DNA of 64,000 bases. Origin: an uncultured Chloracidobacterium sp. GTDB taxonomy: Bacteria; Acidobacteriota; Blastocatellia; Pyrinomonadales; Pyrinomonadaceae. This document shows positions 60,703-64,000 of the stretch, piece after piece (the first letter of the stretch is position 1; each line of letters begins with the position of its first letter). Where the stretch lies: positions 31,893 through 95,892 of the forward strand of contig CALDGX010000049.1 of NCBI GenBank assembly GCA_937941715.1, written 5' to 3'. The notes below the pieces were generated by a model, which did no database searches, was not told the origin of the DNA, and worked only from the letters and a program-made list of their open reading frames with translations. A program made the translations under genes and the position numbers.

Positions 60703-61701
60703 ATGCTACTAGATCAAGGTTTCAACTTAACGCTTCGTCCGATGAAGTATCCGCAGTTTTATGAAATGTATAAAAATGCGATCAAGAATACGTGGACGGT
60801 CGAGGAGGTCGATTTTTCGACTGATGTAAACGACCTGCGTAATAAAATGACGCCATCGGAGCGTCATATGATCAACCGTTTGGTGGCTTTTTTCGCGACC
60901 GGCGATTCGATCGTTTCGAATAATCTCGTTCTCAATCTCTACAAACATATCAATTCGCCCGAGGCGCGGATGTACCTGTCGCGTCAGTTGTTTGAAGAGG
61001 CGGTCCACGTTCAGTTTTACCTGACGCTGCTCGACACGTACATTCCGGACCATCACGAACGCGAACAGGCCTTTGCGGCGGTCAACAACATTCCGTCGAT
61101 CCACAAGAAAGCAGAGTTTTGCTTCAAATGGATCGATTCGATCCAGAATCTGCACGCTCTTGAGACCAAGGAAGACCGAAAACAGTTTCTGCTCAATCTG
61201 ATCTGTTTTGCGACCTGCATCGAGGGCCTATTTTTCTTTGCGGCATTCGCATACGTCTATTTCCTGCGTTCGAAAGGCCTGCTTCACGGCCTCGCGGCGG
61301 GTACTAACTGGGTCTTTCGCGACGAATCGGCTCACATGGCCTTTGCCCTTGACGTGATAGGTGAGGTTCGCAAAGAGGAACCTGAGTTGTTTGACGAATC
61401 GCTCACCCGGCAGATCGTCCAGATGATCGGCGAAGCGGTCGATTGCGAAATGCAGTTTGCCGAAGACGTCCTCGGACTCGGCGTCTCGGGCCTGTCGATC
61501 AGCAACATGAGGCAGTATCTCGAGTACATCGCCGATCAGCGCTTCGTCATGCTCGGCCTGCCAAAGGTCTACGGAGCTAAGAATCCGTTCGACTTCATGG
61601 ATCTTCAGGACGTTCAGGAACTGGCGAATTTCTTCGAACGCCGCGTCTCGGCCTATCAGGTCGCGGTCGCCGGTGATGTCAGCTTTAACGAAGCATTCTA
61701 A
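60703..61701 (+). CDS. nrdB: Ribonucleoside-diphosphate reductase class I, beta subunit
   Basis: 333 residues of the R2 ferritin-like fold. Iron ligands: D68 (ATGDSIV), E99 and H102 (FEEAVHVQFY), later E and E/H in ATCIEG and RDESAHMAF. The radical tyrosine Y106 stands four residues after H102 as in E. coli, so this is a class Ia-type radical enzyme rather than a tyrosine-lacking Ic form. An open frame extends upstream into nrdA, but homology starts at 60703. The terminator at 61726 follows. Confidence 0.96.
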   Translation: MLLDQGFNLTLRPMKYPQFYEMYKNAIKNTWTVEEVDFSTDVNDLRNKMTPSERHMINRLVAFFATGDSIVSNNLVLNLYKHINSPEARMYLSRQLFEEAVHVQFYLTLLDTYIPDHHEREQAFAAVNNIPSIHKKAEFCFKWIDSIQNLHALETKEDRKQFLLNLICFATCIEGLFFFAAFAYVYFLRSKGLLHGLAAGTNWVFRDESAHMAFALDVIGEVRKEEPELFDESLTRQIVQMIGEAVDCEMQFAEDVLGLGVSGLSISNMRQYLEYIADQRFVMLGLPKVYGAKNPFDFMDLQDVQELANFFERRVSAYQVAVAGDVSFNEAF

Positions 61702-61725
61702 GGCCGCTTGCCATCGAGTTTGACG

Positions 61726-61763
61726 AAAGGCACGAAACGGGAATCTTCCCATTTCGTGTCTTT
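61726..61763 (+). terminator. Rho-independent terminator of nrdAB
   Basis: AAAGGCACGAAACGGGAA pairs with TTCCCATTTCGTGTCTTT with one mismatch and one G-T pair, followed by CACATTTTG. The T-run is broken, so efficiency may be moderate. Confidence 0.75.
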
Positions 61764-61779
61764 CACATTTTGCCGCCTG

Positions 61780-62130
61780 CTATTGTGAGATATTCCGATA
61801 GATCGCGACAAGCGTTATCGAGTGAAACGCGGCGATCATGATGTTGCTGATCACGACCGGATTTTTGATAGTTCCGACCGTCAACGGAGTCAGCACCTTG
61901 TAGATGACCTGAACCATGAGCAGAGCGGCGATCATCTTCGGGTCCGGGTAAAACAGTAGTCCCAGCGAAGCTAGCCCGATCGCGAGATAGATCGACAGCA
62001 GTATGCCTTGCGCTTGCGTCGGCCCGCCATAGCTTTTGACTACCCAGCCCAGGTTCAAAGCGATCCCCGTGCAAACCGGGATCAGCACCGCGATATTCAG
62101 GATCAGTGACAGGTAGAGCATCGATTGCAT
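61780..62130 (-). CDS. Small membrane protein, 116 aa
   Basis: Four membrane helices in 116 residues (about 3-24, 38-60, 66-86, 92-113) with short polar turns (KSYGGPTQAQ; PDPKM). Of the two in-frame ATGs, 62130 begins directly with the first helix; 62148 adds six polar residues. I know no family or function. It is cotranscribable with the nucleotidyltransferase upstream (about 86 bases). No metal or catalytic residues stand out. Confidence 0.65.
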   Translation of the reverse strand: MQSMLYLSLILNIAVLIPVCTGIALNLGWVVKSYGGPTQAQGILLSIYLAIGLASLGLLFYPDPKMIAALLMVQVIYKVLTPLTVGTIKNPVVISNIMIAAFHSITLVAIYRNISQ

Positions 62131-62216
62131 GTCATTGGCTTCGCACAACTTTATTGTGCGGATTCGCGATCATGCGTTCCCGATGGGCAACCGCTCTTAT
62201 TTTGGCGGTGGAAGCA

Positions 62217-62987
62217 TCAACACTTTGATTCAGCAATATCCAGAAATCGCTGAACTGACGCCCGGTTGAGTTTCCTTGTTGACCGGCCAAGGCGTATTTC
62301 GAGAGCCTTACGGACAATTTCGTGGCCGGGATGGCGAGATATGACCCATTCAGCACCGGCGGTCTTTGAACACAGTGTCCTTTCCTCAGCAAACCGCCAG
62401 GCTCGGCACGCATTCAAGACAGCATAGTGTCCATATGGGTCGTGAAACGGGTCAAATAGACGCTTTCGGTGCCACACGATCGTCTCTCTGACAATTGGTA
62501 TCAACAGATCGTGCGGGATCGGCGCGATCACCTCGTTCGGCGGTGGGCCGAAGAGCGCGTATCCGGATCCCCGGCAGATGGCAAGGTCAAGAACAATGGC
62601 TTCATAGACGCCTCCGTATTCGATCTCCGTTTCCCATTCTTCGCCTTTAGATATTGAAAACTCGAAGGTTGGATGTAACGGGAGTTTGGTCACGCAACGC
62701 AGATCCGTAACGATCAGATCGAGGCCCTTGGCGGGGCAGGCAAGATCGCCTTTCCGGAGTTCGCCCGCAAGCCTGTCCTTCAGGCGTTGAGCCAGCTTTT
62801 TGTCCGTGACCACGAGGATATCCGCGTCGCTCTGTCCGGGCCGGAAGTCGTCGACCGCGATTGAACCAAACAAATATATCCCAACCAAGCGGTCTTGCAG
62901 GATATTCGCGATCCTCTCGGTCAATTGATAAAGATAGGATCGCAGAATGGGCTTCAGTTGGATCTGGTCATGGCTCGCTTCTCGCAT
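62217..62987 (-). CDS. AadA-like nucleotidyltransferase with DUF4111 domain
   Basis: 256 residues. The polymerase-beta-type nucleotidyltransferase site GSIAVDDFRPGQSDADILVV has the GS-x10-DxD pattern, and a third acidic residue follows in LDLIVTDL. The C-terminal half is a DUF4111-like helical domain (LIPIVRETIVWHRK; AVLNACRAWRFAEE), as in streptomycin/spectinomycin adenylyltransferases. That layout makes it a possible aminoglycoside-modifying enzyme, but many chromosomal relatives have unknown substrates. A downstream ATG five residues in is also plausible. No mobile-element signs surround it. Confidence 0.82.
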   Translation of the reverse strand: MREASHDQIQLKPILRSYLYQLTERIANILQDRLVGIYLFGSIAVDDFRPGQSDADILVVTDKKLAQRLKDRLAGELRKGDLACPAKGLDLIVTDLRCVTKLPLHPTFEFSISKGEEWETEIEYGGVYEAIVLDLAICRGSGYALFGPPPNEVIAPIPHDLLIPIVRETIVWHRKRLFDPFHDPYGHYAVLNACRAWRFAEERTLCSKTAGAEWVISRHPGHEIVRKALEIRLGRSTRKLNRASVQRFLDIAESKC

Positions 62988-63015
62988 GCTTCTTCGTAGG
63001 TACCGGCGCTTTCAG

Positions 63016-63021
63016 TATAAT
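63016..63021 (+). promoter_or_regulatory. -10 element before the deoxyhypusine-synthase-like gene
   Basis: Perfect TATAAT, 14 bases before the ATG, so the leader is about 5-8 bases at most. No Shine-Dalgarno-like sequence lies between. A weak TTCGTA occupies the -35 place. Confidence 0.5.
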
Positions 63022-63035
63022 GTGACAATACAATT

Positions 63036-64000
63036 ATGAACGGTACAGTAAAAGATTTTATCAAGCATCACTATCGGCATTTTAATTCGGCAGCACTTAT
63101 CGACGCGGCTGAGGCATATACGCAACATCTTAACGGTGGGGGCAAGATGATGATCACGCTCGCCGGTGCGATGAGTACTGCAGAACTTGGCTTGTCTCTC
63201 GCCGAGATGATCCGTCAGGACAAGGTGCAGATAATTTCATGCACGGGAGCAAACCTCGAAGAAGATCTCTTCAATCTGGTCGCACACGATTATTACGAGC
63301 GAGTACCGCATTACCGCGATCTGACGCCGGACGACGAACAGGCTCTGCTCGACCGCCACATGAACCGCGTGACCGACACCTGCATCCCGGAAATGGAAGC
63401 GATGCGGCGGCTGGAAAAGGCTATGGTCGATGTTTGGACCAAGGCCGATGCGGCCGGAGAGGAGTACTTCCCACACGAATTTATGTACCAGGTGCTCAGG
63501 AACGGCTCGCTTGAGGAGTATTACCAGATCGATCTCAAAGATTCGTGGATGTACGCCGCGATGGAAAAGAACCTGCCGATGGTCGTGCCGGGCTGGGAAG
63601 ATTCGACAATGGGCAATATGTTCGCCGGCCACGTTATCACCGGCGATATCAAAAACGTCCACACTGTCCGCACCGGCATTGAATACATGATGTCGCTTGC
63701 CGAATGGTACACGGCAAACGCGACCGACGATTCGACCATCGGGTTTTTCCAGATCGGCGGCGGCATCGCGGGCGATTTCCCGATCTGCGTCGTCCCGATG
63801 CTCCACCAGGACCTCGAGCGAGAGAACGTGCCGGTCTGGGGCTATTTCTGCCAGATATCGGATTCGACTACTTCGTATGGATCCTATTCAGGCGCGGTCC
63901 CGAACGAAAAGATCACCTGGGGCAAGCTCGAAGCCACGACGCCGAAATTTATTGTGGAGTCTGACGCCTCGATCGTCGCCCCGCTGATGTTTGCTTATAT
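63036..64000 (+). CDS. Deoxyhypusine synthase-like protein, 3' end missing
   Basis: 321 residues are visible, open to the window end. DHS family blocks are clear: MMITLAGAMSTAELGLSLAEMI, QIISCTGANLEEDLFNLVAHDYY, GFFQIGGGIAGDFPICVVPML, and the lysine K297 in ITWGKLEATTPKF, equivalent to the enamine-forming lysine of eukaryotic deoxyhypusine synthase. In eukaryotes it modifies eIF5A with spermidine; bacteria have no eIF5A, and bacterial relatives make homospermidine or similar polyamines. Substrate is therefore open. The PHEFMYQVLRNGSLEEYYQID insert is typical of the bacterial branch. Confidence 0.9.
   Translation, partial: MNGTVKDFIKHHYRHFNSAALIDAAEAYTQHLNGGGKMMITLAGAMSTAELGLSLAEMIRQDKVQIISCTGANLEEDLFNLVAHDYYERVPHYRDLTPDDEQALLDRHMNRVTDTCIPEMEAMRRLEKAMVDVWTKADAAGEEYFPHEFMYQVLRNGSLEEYYQIDLKDSWMYAAMEKNLPMVVPGWEDSTMGNMFAGHVITGDIKNVHTVRTGIEYMMSLAEWYTANATDDSTIGFFQIGGGIAGDFPICVVPMLHQDLERENVPVWGYFCQISDSTTSYGSYSGAVPNEKITWGKLEATTPKFIVESDASIVAPLMFAY

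Overview
The window reads as ordinary chromosome from a Gram-negative, free-living bacterium, most likely an Acidobacteriota member (Blastocatellia-like). That placement is inference from gene content: a BamA/TamA-family porin beside a very large TamB, a TonB receptor and a TPR protein that each carry a carboxypeptidase-regulatory-like N-terminal domain, a 29-residue-repeat secreted protein, a DUF1844 protein, and cytoplasmic PhoR-like and LytS-type kinases. Coding density is high, many genes overlap as ATGA, and there is no rRNA, tRNA, CRISPR array, insertion sequence or prophage that I can see.

Layout. 1-2.2 kb: tryptophan 2,3-dioxygenase with a 5'-nucleotidase (cut by the window edge), divergent from a cold-shock gene with a long leader. 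2.2-4.7 kb: selA facing serC with overlapping 3' ends. 4.9-13.3 kb: secreted TPR and repeat proteins, yceH, an RNase D-like nuclease, a secreted alpha/beta hydrolase, a thioesterase, an MFS transporter and small membrane proteins. 13.4-20.9 kb: aspS, then a tight minus-strand operon pyrE - ATP-grasp - ASCH - truA - DUF952 - uppS - cdsA. 20.9-22.7 kb: a DEDDh exonuclease overlapping queF, facing a CarD-type regulator. 22.8-28.0 kb: a PhoB/PhoR-like pair with a three-repeat Pho-box candidate, sixA, and a LytS/LytTR pair.

28.0-32.1 kb is the most accessory-looking stretch: three strong intergenic hairpins, small secreted or membrane proteins, a MerC-like protein and a TonB-dependent receptor that together suggest metal uptake. 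32.1-35.3 kb holds a decayed fragment of a dienelactone hydrolase gene, an M48 protease, and the intact dienelactone hydrolase. 35.3-40.8 kb: a diguanylate cyclase, a PfkB kinase, a LysW-like zinc-ribbon protein with an atypical tail, and a large HD-GYP/GAF/GGDEF protein. 40.8-50.4 kb: tamA-tamB-ribBX on the minus strand. 50.6-57.9 kb: MFS transporter, galU, serS, a mazEF toxin-antitoxin pair with a repeat operator, a FecR-like protein, mazG, DUF1844 and a PhnP-like hydrolase. 57.9-61.8 kb: class Ia ribonucleotide reductase nrdA-nrdB behind a promoter overlapped by NrdR-box-like sequences and an unusual leader. 61.8-64 kb: a small membrane protein, an AadA-like nucleotidyltransferase and a deoxyhypusine-synthase-like gene cut by the window edge.

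The most unusual items are the LysW-like protein without the canonical EDWGE end, the RibA-like domain without zinc cysteines (RibBX type), the ATP-grasp/ASCH pair inside a housekeeping operon, the nrd leader with mutually exclusive stems, the structured 28.1 kb intergenic region, and several genes that look leaderless. No wholly new multi-gene system is proven by sequence reading alone.
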